Source: Meandrina meandrites
Taxonomy: Eukaryota; Cnidaria; Anthozoa; Scleractinia; Meandrinidae
Direction: 5' to 3'
Length of the DNA stretch: 64,000 nucleotides
Assembly (NCBI GenBank): GCA_963693305.1
Contig: OY855904.1
Coordinates: 38,693,417 to 38,757,416 of the forward strand
Shown: positions 38,501 to 48,954 of the stretch, in pieces
How the letters are laid out: the number at the start of each line of letters is the position of its first letter
How positions within the stretch are numbered: the first letter of the stretch is position 1
The notes under the pieces: generated by a model
Seen by the model: only the letters and a program-made list of their open reading frames with translations
Told to the model about the DNA's origin: nothing
The model's database searches: none
Made by a program: the position numbers and the translations under genes

Positions 38501-38716
38501 GTGTTGGTGGCACTGTGGGCCTTAGAAGACAGTGCAACAGAGCAGTTCATGAGTCGTTTTTACCATCACCTTGTTCGTGGGGAAAGCGCCAGCGATTCTC
38601 TTCACAAGGCCATGAATTGGATGAGAGAAAACGGCTTTACCAAGGTTTCTGAGTGGGCGCCGTTTATGCTGATTGGAGATAACGTGACATTTGACTTCCG
38701 AAAAACGGTAAGTTAA
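35582..38716 (+). CDS. TPR-CHAT protein (tetratricopeptide repeats plus caspase-like CHAT protease domain)
   Basis: A single uninterrupted 1,044-codon frame. Residues 1-96 are a helical lead-in with a hydrophobic patch near 11-24. Twelve TPR units follow. Units 2-11 (residues 139-538) are exactly 40 residues each, with the core pattern NLGxVYxSLGDYVKAKEYYEKALAI, and some neighbours are nearly identical at DNA level. A linker (about 577-750) carries an acidic, charged segment. The C-terminus is a CHAT domain: PDRTLYRVPFAALLD, then HFAAHG with likely catalytic His900, LSCCHS with likely catalytic Cys947, then RAFLGSGARSVLVALW and WAPFMLIGD. Family knowledge: CHAT domains belong to the caspase/separase clan, and TPR-CHAT proteins include bacterial effector proteases. 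In animals they resemble TTC28-like proteins, of uncertain role and expanded in corals. The gene lies alone on its strand inside the ADAM10 intron. The last codons overlap GTAAGT at 38,708, so a further 3' exon is possible. Protease activity is inferred. Confidence 0.95.
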   Translation: MNNIKELVEAIVIGLVVATFLLNTGRAQKAIEVCKENLVLLNIEALSIEQQFRKLLYRVIYGIMFHSHCRIHDNPSAITYGRKLLVIHHDCGETVLEGHLSVHLAQLYASQNKYVEAKELFERAITIMRKSGDKRREAISYGNLGSVFQSLGEYVKAKEYYEKALAINIKIGFKKEEATNCGNLGTVFQSLGDYGKAKEYLEKALAICMKIDYREGEATACGNLGRVYISLGNYVKAKEYHEKALAITIKIGCREGKAAACENLGTVFYSLGDYVKAKEYYEKALAINIKIGCREGKAADCLNLGTVYGSLGDYVKAKEFYEKALAINIETGHREGEAEACANLGTVYRALGHYVKAKEFYEKARAINMETGNRAGEATNYEDQGCLFHNLCEIVKAKECFAKALTIRMEIGDRAAVAKNYRHLANVYLALRKYRDSKEYLKKALAIIITIGNKAEEANLYKCLGNVDRDLGDTFKAKMFYQKALAIATEIGHKELEVTCYLNLGSALYSLHEYVTAEEYLEKALSISKDIRFGEYEVQCYCYLSLTKLSQEKFQEAYCYLLRSIERCEDLRGFNTNNDEINISVADTHDFPYKKLTELLFDAREANYALHVAELGRARALADLMATQYSAETQISANPQSWIGIENVMKKQTSCTCLYISYHAQKVFLWILKTSGDISFREITVDKNTLYKRLPQLAENLDEFFALMAKSFRSFGVLPEEICEDRSLNDIEPVESDFSQEERLPALRHAKEKEDPEPSLTLFHEMLINHVSDLLDEPEIIIVPDRTLYRVPFAALLDKKGKCLSENFRIRIIPSLTTLKLIQDSPADYHSQTGALIVGDPDVCDVIYNGRPFVPLPGARKEAKMIGRLLGVHPLLGKEATKQAVLQRIDSVSLIHFAAHGNAERGEIALSPPRFTNEIPQEDDYLLKMSDISKVQLRAKLVVLSCCHSARGQIRAEGAVGIARAFLGSGARSVLVALWALEDSATEQFMSRFYHHLVRGESASDSLHKAMNWMRENGFTKVSEWAPFMLIGDNVTFDFRKTVS

Positions 38717-38850
38717 AAATGATGAAGACACCATTTTATGATGCGAGGTGATCAGTTCGCTTATTCTTGTGATCTGTCTATAGGTGGTTTCTTTTAAAAG
38801 CTTCCTATCTATTTCAAACCAATTTCTACAAACCAAAGTAGTATTTTAAG

Positions 38851-40453
38851 CAGGGTTTTCAAAAGTAACCGGCGCCCGACGCAAGTCACCGGCTACTTCG
38901 AGCGTTAGCGCCGGGTACTTTTGGAAGTCAAAATCAAAAAAATAATAGTAATAAAAAATTGCGATTCCTATGGGTTAAATTTAAGATAACATATTTTGTT
39001 CTTGCCCATTGATCGCGTTCCAGCATCAGGAATCGTAGCTCTTTTATTCAACAGCATTCAACGTGGACCGGGAACCATTTGCGTTTTCCCGCGAAAGGCT
39101 GACATTTGATCCTTTCGTGACTAGTTTCTTCTTGCGTAAGCGAATTTGAATTTGTGAGAGCTTTGTACTTGGTCCCAGTCACCGGGTGAAAAGGCAGAAA
39201 TCACAGCCGCTTTTAACCCAGTTTGGGTTCAAACATCAAAGAAAGGAGATTGCTGGTATGAAACACTTTTTAAAATGCAAATTGTTTAGTGTTCGCCGGG
39301 TTTCTGTTTACAATCCCCCAGTCCATCAGAAAATAAGTTTTGGTGCTTGTTATGATGATAAAACATTACTTGAAAACAATATTGTATCGCTTAGGTTGAA
39401 TTATTTATTGTCAACAAGGCAATTTGTAAGGGATGCTTTTATTTATTCAACGTTTGGTTTCGTGAGGCGCCGTTTCGTGAATGTGAACAGTGGCAGACTC
39501 TAGCGATTAAATAAATTTTATGCCGACACAAATTTGTTCAAATTTAACTTTTGATATAAGCCAAGGCATTTTAAAGATTTTTGTGGGACTTAAAGTTTAA
39601 TTTCAAGTCTTCATCATTAGTAAACCGGATGAAACTGAATGTTTTACAGTTCTTTATGGAAAATTAATTTTATACGGAGCCGACATAGCCAGACTTGTCG
39701 CAACTATGTCGCGCCACATGTTACGGCTGGCTTAACATAAAATTTTTTAACCTTTTGTTGTCGTGGAGTTTTACTGAAATTGTTTGTTTAGCAGAGCATT
39801 GTTACTTTGATAACTAAACAACAGTTAAAACAGTTGTGCCCGCGGAATAAAATTGATTTATCTAATCGATTGAAATTTAGCTAACAATGCATTATTTACG
39901 GAGCTTGTATGTAGCGCTAAAACATAAACTTAAATCTCCGCCTTTGACTCAAATTTTGTATTCGCGAGGTCATTACGTGAGGCCGAAATAACTATGCTTG
40001 GTTTCTTTAACGCGTTGGTCATGAAACTGTTCATCTTTATTTTCAATAAGTAGGAAAACTCTGACTGCAAAAATAAATTTCAAAAGTTGATTCATGTTAT
40101 AACAGGTCAATGAAGCACTGATGAGGGAAAGAGGTGAATTTTTATTCGGATGTGATATGTAACATGGGAAAAGCATTGTTATATGTATGAGTAAACATAA
40201 TTTTCAAAAAAACTCTAGGTTATAATAAAGTGTACAACGACCTAAAAAATAACTTTTTGGTCCTGAAAATGCACCAGAATGCACCTCAGAGCATGCAGAT
40301 TTTCAATTTTTTCTGGGGGAGGCCCCCCATACCCCCCCCTGCAGGAGGGGGAAACCCCCTCCCGCACCCTCCCAGCGCCGCTAGCGCGGCGCATTGGTGC
40401 TCCGGCTATTTTCCAATTTCCTCCTGATACTTTTTTCCATTTTGAAAACCCTG
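38851..40453. mobile_element. hAT-like element, 1.6 kb, just downstream of the TPR-CHAT gene
   Basis: Inverted ends CAGGGTTTTCAAAA, with a GCCGGC-rich left subterminal region and a GC-rich right hairpin. A frame at 39,186-39,503 starts MKRQKSQPLLTQFGF, like the N-termini of many hAT transposases, then degenerates. This is a transposase-deleted derivative. No clear target duplication. Confidence 0.65.
39186..39503 (+). pseudogene. hAT transposase N-terminal remnant
   Basis: 105 codons. Only the first 20-25 residues resemble the basic N-terminus of hAT transposases. The rest shows no zinc-finger, RNase H or dimerisation motif. Confidence 0.4.
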
Positions 40454-41079
40454 CAGTGATCACTGATGAGCGAATGAACTTCTGCGATTACAGTGTTAAG
40501 TAACAAAAATAGCCGCTTATTTTCATTTACGTCTACTGCCTTTTAAGGGCATAACGTTTTAATTTCTTTCAAGCATCTAAGGAACAGTTTTTTATTATTT
40601 CAAACTGATTTTGTTCACAAGAATCATTAAAAATGTCTTGTAAGAATCGAAAAAAAAATGAAATGTTAGGACGTTTAAGTTAACCCAGTGGAAAGTTGTT
40701 GGAGGGGAGGGAGAAGGGGGGAGCTGCAAGGGGGAGGGAGGGGAGGGATCAGTTCCAAAACTGGACCTACGTTTTCTGTTGTCCAAAACCCGAACCGGAT
40801 CGAAACAGTGTAAGAGATAGGGATAGCAGGTCCCATGGGACCGAAAAGCCTATCCAGTCCGATTTCTCATTGGTTCGGATCAGTATCTACCGCTACGTTC
40901 GACAGAAGTCGCTTCTTTCGGTGGACGGAGTGGGGGAGGGGGGGTAGAGGGAGGCTTTGCTATCGACTTCTTAGAGTGTATATGACAGTCCTTTTCATTT
41001 GCATGATCGAATCTGCGTGAGATGCTGACTTGAACATCGGAAAAAAAATCGAGATCGTTTTCTGACTGGGTTTTAGCCG

Positions 41080-41400
41080 TCTGAAAACGTGAAATTTCAT
41101 TTTCGGTTAGGTCGAAAACTCCGCGAGGAAAGGACCTGGGGCCAGATGAGCCGTTGACGTCAAAACCAGAACGTGGTCACAAGAAACAAACAAACTGAAC
41201 AAGGGATTTTACTAAGTTGTGTTGCCACAAAACCAGAAAAAACAGCAGCAATATATTCCTTAGTAAATTCCTTATTTGGTTTGTTTGTTTGTTTGTTTGT
41301 TTCTTGTAAGCATGTTCTGGTTTTGACGTCACGGCTGGTCTAGTCCAAGGTCCTTTCTTCGCGCGGTTTTTGGCGTAACCGGAAGTGAAATTACACGTTT
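41080..41400. mobile_element. Foldback element with GTTTGTTT microsatellite
   Basis: The left arm (AAACGTGAAATTTC..., GACGTCAAAACCAGAACGTG) pairs with the right (CATGTTCTGGTTTTGACGTC..., GAAATTACACGTTTTT). Noncoding. Confidence 0.6.
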
Positions 41401-42407
41401 TTGGGCGCCTAAAACGCGGTGAAGACAAAGATGATGTTCAGATCAGCTTTCGATGTAGATTCGATCAAGCAAATTAAACGTGTACTTGGGCCAGTCCATG
41501 TGTTAATTTCGAGATGCAGACCTGTACCAGTCTCTAGATGTCTTTTTGGTGCGAGAGATGATTGGAAGCGTGCTGGGTTGAGGCACGCTGGGGGTCTCGG
41601 GAAGGTAGGAGCGACGGTTATTTCCTTGCTCCCTTCCCGGGGCTCCTAGCGCGCCTTAATCCACTCTCATCTCTCATGATGTTAAGTCTTCTCTCGCACT
41701 AAAAACATGCAAATAGCGACTGGGCACAATTCTGCTTTTCGAGTTGCGAGAAATGTTTAATCTTTATAATTAAGAAATAACATAACTGGACACATAAGGC
41801 CGAACATGATAAACTCATTAATCATACAGTTATTATAGGAAAACATGCTTTTTAAATATATGTTTGTCGATGTAAGATAGTGAAGACCTTAGACAAACTA
41901 CGACGGCAACGTAAACGAGCAATAGCTCTACGCGTGCGTTTTAAATCTTGGTACATTTCTTGGCCGTTCTCTGCGAAACAACAACGTGAAAGACCATATT
42001 CTGTCGTGCGTATTTTGAATAACGGGAACGACAGCGGCTAAATTTTCGTATTTCTTTTTGGGGTTGAATTCTCTCTTTGTATATTTAGCTGGAGCTAGTT
42101 CTTAAACCGATAGATACACTGAATACATCTGAATTATCGCGAGATTCTCAAGTAAAACGTAAATTCGTTTTTTACCAGGCGTTGTCCTCAACGTCGCTGT
42201 CGTCGTTGTTTAAGTTCCCTAGTTAAGCGGAGCTTGACCCCGAGGGGACTCCATTTGAAAGGGGCGGGGATTCTGGTCGTCTCGCTTAGGGGTGTGAATT
42301 ATGGACTTTTATCTCACCGAGAGTGTTCATAACAGAACGCCAATAATTTAAGCTGTCGAGATTTTGTGCATGGTCGATTGCATGTGAAGAAATAGAGGTC
42401 AATACAT

Positions 42408-42528
42408 GGTTGCTTTGAGATATGAAATTTATCTTCGAGTGTTCAACTCGATACCTCACGAGTGAGCGTAGCGAACGAGTGATATATCGATTTGAACACG
42501 AGAAGAGAAATTTCATATCTCCAAGCAA
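42408..42528. mobile_element. Palindromic MITE (GGTTGCTTTGAGATATGAAA ends)
   Basis: A foldback of about 120 bp pairing with TTTCATATCTCCAAGCAACC, with a GAGCGTAGCGAACGAG loop. Confidence 0.7.
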
Positions 42529-45092
42529 CCGTGTATTATTTTGTTTATTGCCAACGAGGCAGCCGAGCCAAGAGGCGAGGCTGACGAGGCGGCAGAATCA
42601 TAGAGCCGCGCGTATACTACCGTATACCAGAAAAAATCTCAACTTCAGCGTAAGGGACTTTTTTAACCATATTTGGGTGTAAGTAAACACTCCATATTTG
42701 GGTTGTATTTTTCTTCCAAACTGGTCCCCAGTCTCTCTCTCCTTGCTAAAGAGCAAATGACCAAAATGGCGTTCACACGGCTCGCTGTTAAAATTTTAAA
42801 TGTGCTCATTCACTCCTTTTACGTTAAATACACCTTTGTGGAACTCTAAATGGAAAGAGAATACCCTACAGAATACTCGACCGCCAAAAAAATGAACATC
42901 AAGGTCTTCAAAGCGATGAAATAATCTTTCGGCTTTGGAGTCCTTTGATTTCTGAAGATAGACACGAAAATCAAAAGCGGACTACTGACTTCAAATGGAG
43001 TTTTCTTTACTTACGAGAATGCCACGGTCGGGTAAATGCTACCTTTAAGTGTTGCTTTTGTTTATAGCAATTGTTTAACCGATGATTTCATCCCAAATCA
43101 AATAACGTTTATATTTTCGCTCAAAGGAATCAATACCAAGCGACACTCAATAACTGATTACTGCATGTCATACCGACGCAAGAAAATTGAAAGTTTTTTG
43201 CGGCTAACGGCAAATATAATGTTTACTTGAATATATCAAAATTCTGTCTCCACATATTCCTTCAGTGTCCGTTTTGGTTTTGTTTTCTATTCATTTTTTC
43301 GCTTGGGAATTGAGTTTTGCGTAAACATGACATCGAATGACAATTTGCATGCAAGACTGAAATCTGTGCCGTCATTGCTTGATTGGGTTGATTTAATACT
43401 GAAAAGAATTAGCAGTTTTGATTTTGGGATTCTATTTATGAGAAGTTTTAAAAGGTTCAAAGATTTGTCAAGAGTTATCAATCTGTCAAACCCGTGTCAT
43501 TTAATATGAACACCAGAGAAAGAGCACTTTCTTCTCGTATTAGTAAACTACGATTTATCATATTTTGGTCATTTCAAATTATAAAGTTCTATCGAAAACC
43601 ATTCGGTATCCGTTCTTACGAACAAACATGAATATTTCGCTCGTTGGCACTTACCGATAGGTACAACTAGTTTTATAAACCTACTAATAACGATTTTTTT
43701 TTACGATTTTCCGAAGGTTTCCGAAGTTTTTCAAAATGTTGTCCGATGGTGTTTCCGAACACTTTCCGAACTTTTCCGAAAATTGCCTAAGATTGCCGAG
43801 GAAGATCCGAAGATGTTTCGACTTAATATAGATAAGCTTTGGCTCATTCAGCTTTGAAACATGGCACTGATTCGTCAGCAAACGTGACGAAATCGATATG
43901 AAAGATATGATACCCTCTCACATGTTAAGATATGATTTTTCTCAGCGAGAGAAATCCTGATAATTCACCCTGTGTTGTCGTTACCGATCAGGCGTGAAAA
44001 ATGGTATCTTAAAGAGGTCAAAAGGATTGAGCGCCTGGGGGTGAGGGGGCGGCAGTCCCGCCAGAGTTTCTCTTGCAAAATGCTCGGAATTTGGGCAACA
44101 AACCCCGAAAAATAAAATATAAAAAAGTAAGCCGATAAATCTCAACATTACGTCCAAAACGACGGAATTACATCAACAGAAATAGTATTGAAAATATACA
44201 GTAATACCGGACTTTGTGGTTCCAAATTTCGCATTTTTATGTGGTTTTTCGTTTCCTTTCGAAAATTACTATAATATATTCATGTTTCAATTTTTCTCGC
44301 AAATTTTGCGTGACACCTCAGTTTGACTCAAATGTTAAGTTCTGAACCCTAACTCAAAACTTTAACTCACGTGGGCGAAAACAATGTAAATTAGCTCCCA
44401 AAAATACCTTTTGCTGAACTAGAATGGAGAAATAAAATATTTCCGAAGAAAAAGGATAGACTGCATTCACATCTTCGGGCGCTACGAAATTTATTAAAGA
44501 ATTAACTGTTAACGTTTTCCCGCAAGCAAGCAAAGCACACAGCTATTTCAATGCACGTTTTGTTGTCCATTTTGTGTGCCTCTTTATTCGCCTTTCAACA
44601 CATGTCACTTTTTTTTTCTTTCAAAGCATGTCATTTCTTTTTCGGGCAATAAGGTCTGCGCCCCCCAGGTCGGAAAATGCCCGTACACCTATGGTCGTGT
44701 CTGCCTTCTGTAGCGCTGATATGATACTGAACATTTATTTACTACATCACCGTCACAAGTTCCGTATATCAGGTACATACCCCCGTTATTTTTCGGCAAG
44801 TTAGCTGGCCAAGGGCTAGTGGTCGCCATTTCGAACAGCTGTTACTCTCGCTTGGTCGTTCAATGTACTTTCGGGTGGCAAAAAATTTCACTTTATAAAA
44901 CGAAACAAAATGGTATAAACAGTGTATGAAGTATCACAAATGCCGCCAGTATTTTCCTTAAAGCGGAATCCCCTTGGGATGGCAACAAGATGAGATAATA
45001 TAGGTTTAAATTATGTTGCGTTCTATTTATTAAAATATAGCGGTAATTGATGGAAGTAATTAAGTTAAATTTGAATTTGTTAAACAACTTAC

Positions 45093-45629
45093 CTTTGAAA
45101 GGCGCTAAAGTTGATGGTGACGACAGAACTTTTCCGCGGAAAACTCACCGCTTCGAGATGTTGTTTGTGTATATTTGTGACATTGTAGTCTATGGCCTCG
45201 TAATAGCTGATGTTCGGAACAGCGATCCCTGTAAAAATATTAAAACATCAAAGTGTAAGCTTGTTGAAAACAAAAATTGAGATCGATGAAACGTCAGCAG
45301 AAAATGGCGAATAAGTTTCAAGCTGCAATAAGCATCAATAAAAATAAAAAGAAGCAAGAAATAATACGGGGAAGAAAAACCAAACTCTTTTAAATCAGAC
45401 TGAGTTAAACGAAAGCTCCAACTGGATAAAAGGTCAAGCGAGACTACTTCAAAAACTAAAATTAAGTAACTTCAATTTGAGCGCCATCTTTAAAATCTCG
45501 TGGGTTTGACGAGTTTTCCTCACCTTCCACATCTCTATTTTGTATTCCTTTTTCTGATAAGACTATTAGAAGGAAAGATATCCAACAGGAAATGACTGAT
45601 TGAACATTCCAATCTTTAAAGAAGTTCAT
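45093..45629 (-). CDS. ADAM10: ADAM10-like metalloprotease, exons 1-2 (signal peptide and start of prodomain)
   Basis: Two minus-strand exons give the N-terminus of an ADAM10/Kuzbanian-type sheddase. Exon 1 (45,629-45,524) starts MNFFKDWN and runs into the hydrophobic stretch CWISFLLIVLS, a good signal peptide. It ends after one base of a Gly codon at a GTGAGG donor. Exon 2 (45,228-45,093) follows a TTTTTACAG acceptor. It encodes the prodomain opening, with NISYYEAIDYNV and NIHKQHLEA matching the family's xISHYExLxYD...LHxxH pattern. It ends with two bases at a GTAAGT donor. The next exon that fits both phase and prodomain order is at 12,508-12,378, which completes the split Arg codon. Family knowledge: ADAM10 is a type I membrane zinc protease that sheds Notch and other surface proteins. 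The link across the 32.6 kb intron is inferred from phase and domain order. A second ADAM10 gene supplying these exons is the alternative. Confidence 0.72.
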
Positions 45630-45977
45630 TTGTCTATGAAATATACATCATTTATGATTTGAATTTTTCTTGCAAACTGCTCTGTTTTGTCTGTAAGTCA
45701 ATCGAGGCGCTCCAGACGCGCGAGGACTGGATAAGAAGCCAAGAAAACGAGTGGTTCCCAAGCAATATGGTATTTTGGAGTTCGCGAATTCTTTCCAACT
45801 TTGTGCACTTTTGGCTTGTTAGAATGCCTCAGAAATTAACTAGTTTGGGAAAATTGTTGAGCTGTTAATCTAGCAAACGCTACAGTGCCTTTTAGAATCA
45901 TTAGCCAAGCTGAAAGCCCAAAAAACTGGATGACTTTGAGAAATGCGTGCTAGAAGGTTTCATTTTCGGTGAAACAT
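45630..45977. promoter_or_regulatory. Short head-to-head spacer between ADAM10 and POLR2M (likely bidirectional promoter)
   Basis: Only 348 bp separate the minus-strand ADAM10 start codon (45,629) from the plus-strand POLR2M start codon (45,978). A CpG-containing patch lies near 45,705-45,725 and no TATA box is obvious. The downstream duplication begins inside this spacer at 45,774, so the second POLR2M copy received only the POLR2M-proximal part. Confidence 0.5.
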
Positions 45978-48954
45978 ATGGCAGAGAAAAATGACTGGGC
46001 CAAGTTACCTAAAAAAGAACTGCTGGAAATGTTACAGAGACAAGAAAAGTTGCTGGCTAATAAGTAAGCTTTTTCTATTACATTTTTACTTGTAATCTTT
46101 CTCCATCTCTTTGATGTTACTCTGTTGTTGCCAGGGTGCATTCCGTGTACATCCAACACCGAAGATACGCCAAGGTTTTAAAAGTCTACGCCAAGGTTCT
46201 TTATTATTCTAATATAAAATAAGTCCTCTGTAAGCCAGTTAAAACGCACCGACTACGATCGTACGCCAGTACACCGCAAACTTTTGACCTACCTAAGTAA
46301 CCTACATCAGGGTCTGGAAGGGGTGGGGGGGGGGGGGGGGGGGGTCTGGATCTCGAGTCACGGGTTAAATTTCCGTACATTCACGAATCACGTAATTTTT
46401 TCTTCAGATTTCACGAATGACGTGGTTAGGTAATGAATTGATCAAGTCTGTAAATGATTATATAGTTTCTTTGTGGTTGCTGGACAACTGTAGGCAAGAG
46501 TTGGTCTTAATGACCCCGTGATTGGAAGGAAACAGAATGTATGGTGATCAAAGTGATGATTCTTTGCTTTTCGTTTGACAATGACGGAGATAAAGTATAA
46601 AAGTAATGAAGTTCATTGCTATAAAATCAATTGTTTTAGATAAGAAGTTCACGGCAGTGACTGGCATCTCATAGTGTTCCACTCCACTCTCTTGGTCCTC
46701 CGCTAGCTGGTGGTCCTCCTCGTTAGAAGAGGAGTCATATTTAGATTGTTTTGATCACATGAGACTGTTGGTTTGATTTCATCGGTGCAGTTTTCAAGGA
46801 CTGCACACTCTGTGGGAATCCGTTCGCCTTCTGGTAACTCTTCCCGGTACATATTTAAAAAGGTTTTTCCTGCATGTTTTGTGATGGTCTGTCTGATTGT
46901 CAGCTGCCGCACAGCCTTTCCATGCTCCTGGGCCCATTCCCTCATGATACGTTCGCCACATTCAGACATCAGTCGTTTTCACAGGTAACTGTTTCGTTTT
47001 GACAACAGCCGGTTACGTTACATAACAGTCACAACAATGACAGAAGACCTACATGTATTTTGAGCCATCTTGACAGACAATTTACATGTATTCATGTAGT
47101 GTTATTTGATGTTCACGACATTATATCGGTAGAAATCTCGATTCACGGACTACAACTTGAAAGGATCACGCATCACAGTGAATATGTAATTCACGAATCA
47201 CGGCTGTATTCCATGAGTTTTCCCGATTCACGCTCTGTTTTTTGGTCAATTCATGGATCACGCGAAACCCCTTCCAGACCCTGCTACATAAGTGCAGCCT
47301 GTTGTTCTGTTCTTCAACTGTTGTAGTAGCTGTTATCCGCCACTCTTGCTGTGTGGAACAGTATTTCTTCATCATATCACACACGAAATTTACAAATATT
47401 CGTAACCTAGGTTTCATCTTTAATTGTCCTTGTTGAAAACTTGTCTTTAACTGCTTTAGGTCCTTTGGGGAAGGGGGGGGGGGGGGGGTGTTGGAGGAGG
47501 GAGTTAGCAGCACTTACAGTGAGAGCACAACCTTGCACCATATCAACCTAGGGGGCAGAGACATGCTTTCCTAGAAAATTAAAAAATCTTGTCTCCATGA
47601 AATGCTATTTCCTGTTAAGGAATAATTGTGATCAAAAATCTAAGGTTTAGAATTGCAGATTTTTTAAATCTATTATATGAAGGGGAGGGGGGGGGGGGAG
47701 GGTGACACCCCCTTCCCCCACCCTCAAATCTGCCCCCAGCTGACCATAAACGTCCACATAGACCAAAAAATCCAAGAATTTTGTGACCAATTGCTGATCA
47801 GATTAATGAGGTTTCTGCAGACAAGACATTAATGTCTTAAGGAGGCTCACAACGGTTTCCAGCAATTTCAAGTTCTTAAACTTTGATGGGTCAGTATTAC
47901 AAATCTTTATCAGTTGCTGCATCAATAATGATATCGACCAAATGTCCAATCATTGCTGAACAAGTTGCGGTCATTTCCATGACGTCACTGATTACTATAG
48001 CAACAGTTTTACCCGTTAAAAACACCCTTAATTTTCCCTTTAAGTGCTTATAACTCAAAAACGAGTCCGGTGACCCCCATTTTTTATTATTGAATAATGA
48101 TAAGCATGTTAAGATACAACTTTTTGCAAAGTTAAAAAAATTTCTGCGGAGCGGTTTCAGAGCCACCTTAAATTCCCGTAAATTTAAGGTGGCTCTGAAA
48201 CTGCTCCGGAGAATTTTTTTTAACTTTGCAAAAAGTTGCATCTTAACATGCTTATCATTATTCAATAATAAAAAATGGGGGTCACCGGACTCGTTTTTGA
48301 GTTATAAGCACTTAAAGGGAAAATTAAGGGTGTTTTTAACGGGTAAAACTGTTGCTATAGTAGCCAGTGACGTCATGAAAATGACCGCAACTTGTTCAGC
48401 AATGATTGGGAATTTGTTTGATATCATTATTGTAGCAGCAACTGATAAAGATTTGTAGTACTGACCCATCAAAGTTTAAGAGCTGGAAAGTGCTGGAAAC
48501 CGTTGTGAGCCTCCTTAATCTACATGTACTTTTACACCCTTCTGATATCTGTTCACTTTTCTTTTTAAGGAAGTTCTTACAGAATCTCCTTGACAAAGGT
48601 AGAAAGGTATCAGAGACAGTGGAACGACTCAAGGAGCTGATTGCCCAAAGAGAAAAGTTGGAAGACACTGTTGCACAGTTTGAGAGGTTGACAGTGTCAC
48701 AGCTTGTCCAGAGAACCCAACTAGAAGTTGTGGACAGTGACGACAGTGATGATAATAATGATGATGATAAAATGAACACCCATTGTGACACAGGACACCC
48801 AGCTATAAGTGCAGAACATAAGGAAATGACCAGCAGTAAACACAGGAAAACAAAAGATACAAACAAGTCAAGAAATAAACCATTGAGTTCAAAGTTGTCT
48901 GGCAGAACATTGGATTACGAGTCATCAGCAACACCTCCAACCTATAAGTTAGAG
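45978..48954 (+). CDS. POLR2M: POLR2M/Gdown1-like, copy 1, exons 1-2 (intact)
   Basis: Exon 1 (45,978-46,063) encodes MAEKNDWAKLPKKELLEML and the RQEKLL motif, then a split Lys codon at a GTAAGC donor. Exon 2 (48,570-48,954) completes the Lys and continues KFLQNLLDKGRKV, a ...RLKELIAQREKLED helix, an acidic Asp/Asn run, and a basic Ser-rich stretch ending TPPTYKLE at a GTAATA donor. This matches the N-terminus of POLR2M (Gdown1/GRINL1A), an RNA polymerase II subunit that limits TFIIF binding and makes the polymerase Mediator-dependent. The intron holds two later transposons (46,308-47,283 and 47,841-48,514). The family usually has Pro in the LPDKG motif, but this copy has Leu. No exon 3 follows directly. 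The one at 55,246 could be used if splicing skips copy 2. Confidence 0.8.
46308..47283. mobile_element. hAT-like element in POLR2M copy 1 intron
   Basis: Inverted ends CAGGGTCTGGAAGGGGT, flanked by CTACAT on both sides (46,302-46,307 and 47,284-47,289). Repeated ATTCACGAATCACG motifs occur near both ends. The duplicate intron lacks it (site near 53,430). It carries an 89-codon minus-strand frame (46,969-46,703), MSECGERIMREWAQEHGK..., of unknown nature. Confidence 0.75.
47841..48514. mobile_element. TTAA-flanked 674-bp palindromic element in POLR2M copy 1 intron
   Basis: Ends GGAGGCTCACAACGG and CCGTTGTGAGCCTCC with TTAA at 47,837-47,840 and 48,515-48,518. The whole length folds on itself around 48,180, giving mirror-image 122-codon frames that are not genes. 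Copy 2 shows the empty site ATCTTAATCTACATG near 54,165. Confidence 0.9.

Larger units (their letters stand above)
12509..45092 (-). other. Very large intron 2 of the ADAM10-like gene
   Basis: The 32.6 kb between the GTAAGT donor at 45,092 and the acceptor before 12,508 contains a complete gene on the opposite strand (TPR-CHAT) and at least a dozen transposon copies, listed separately. Stretches with nothing recognisable beyond AT-rich sequence are 12,850-13,480, 14,790-17,630, 21,100-21,310, 22,100-22,900, 32,060-33,100, 33,560-34,740 and 42,530-45,090. Confidence 0.65.

Noticed and set aside
47897..48458. Two 122-codon mirror-image frames on opposite strands
   Set aside because: Produced by the palindromic TTAA element. 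The same sequence is read from both arms, with no domain recognised.
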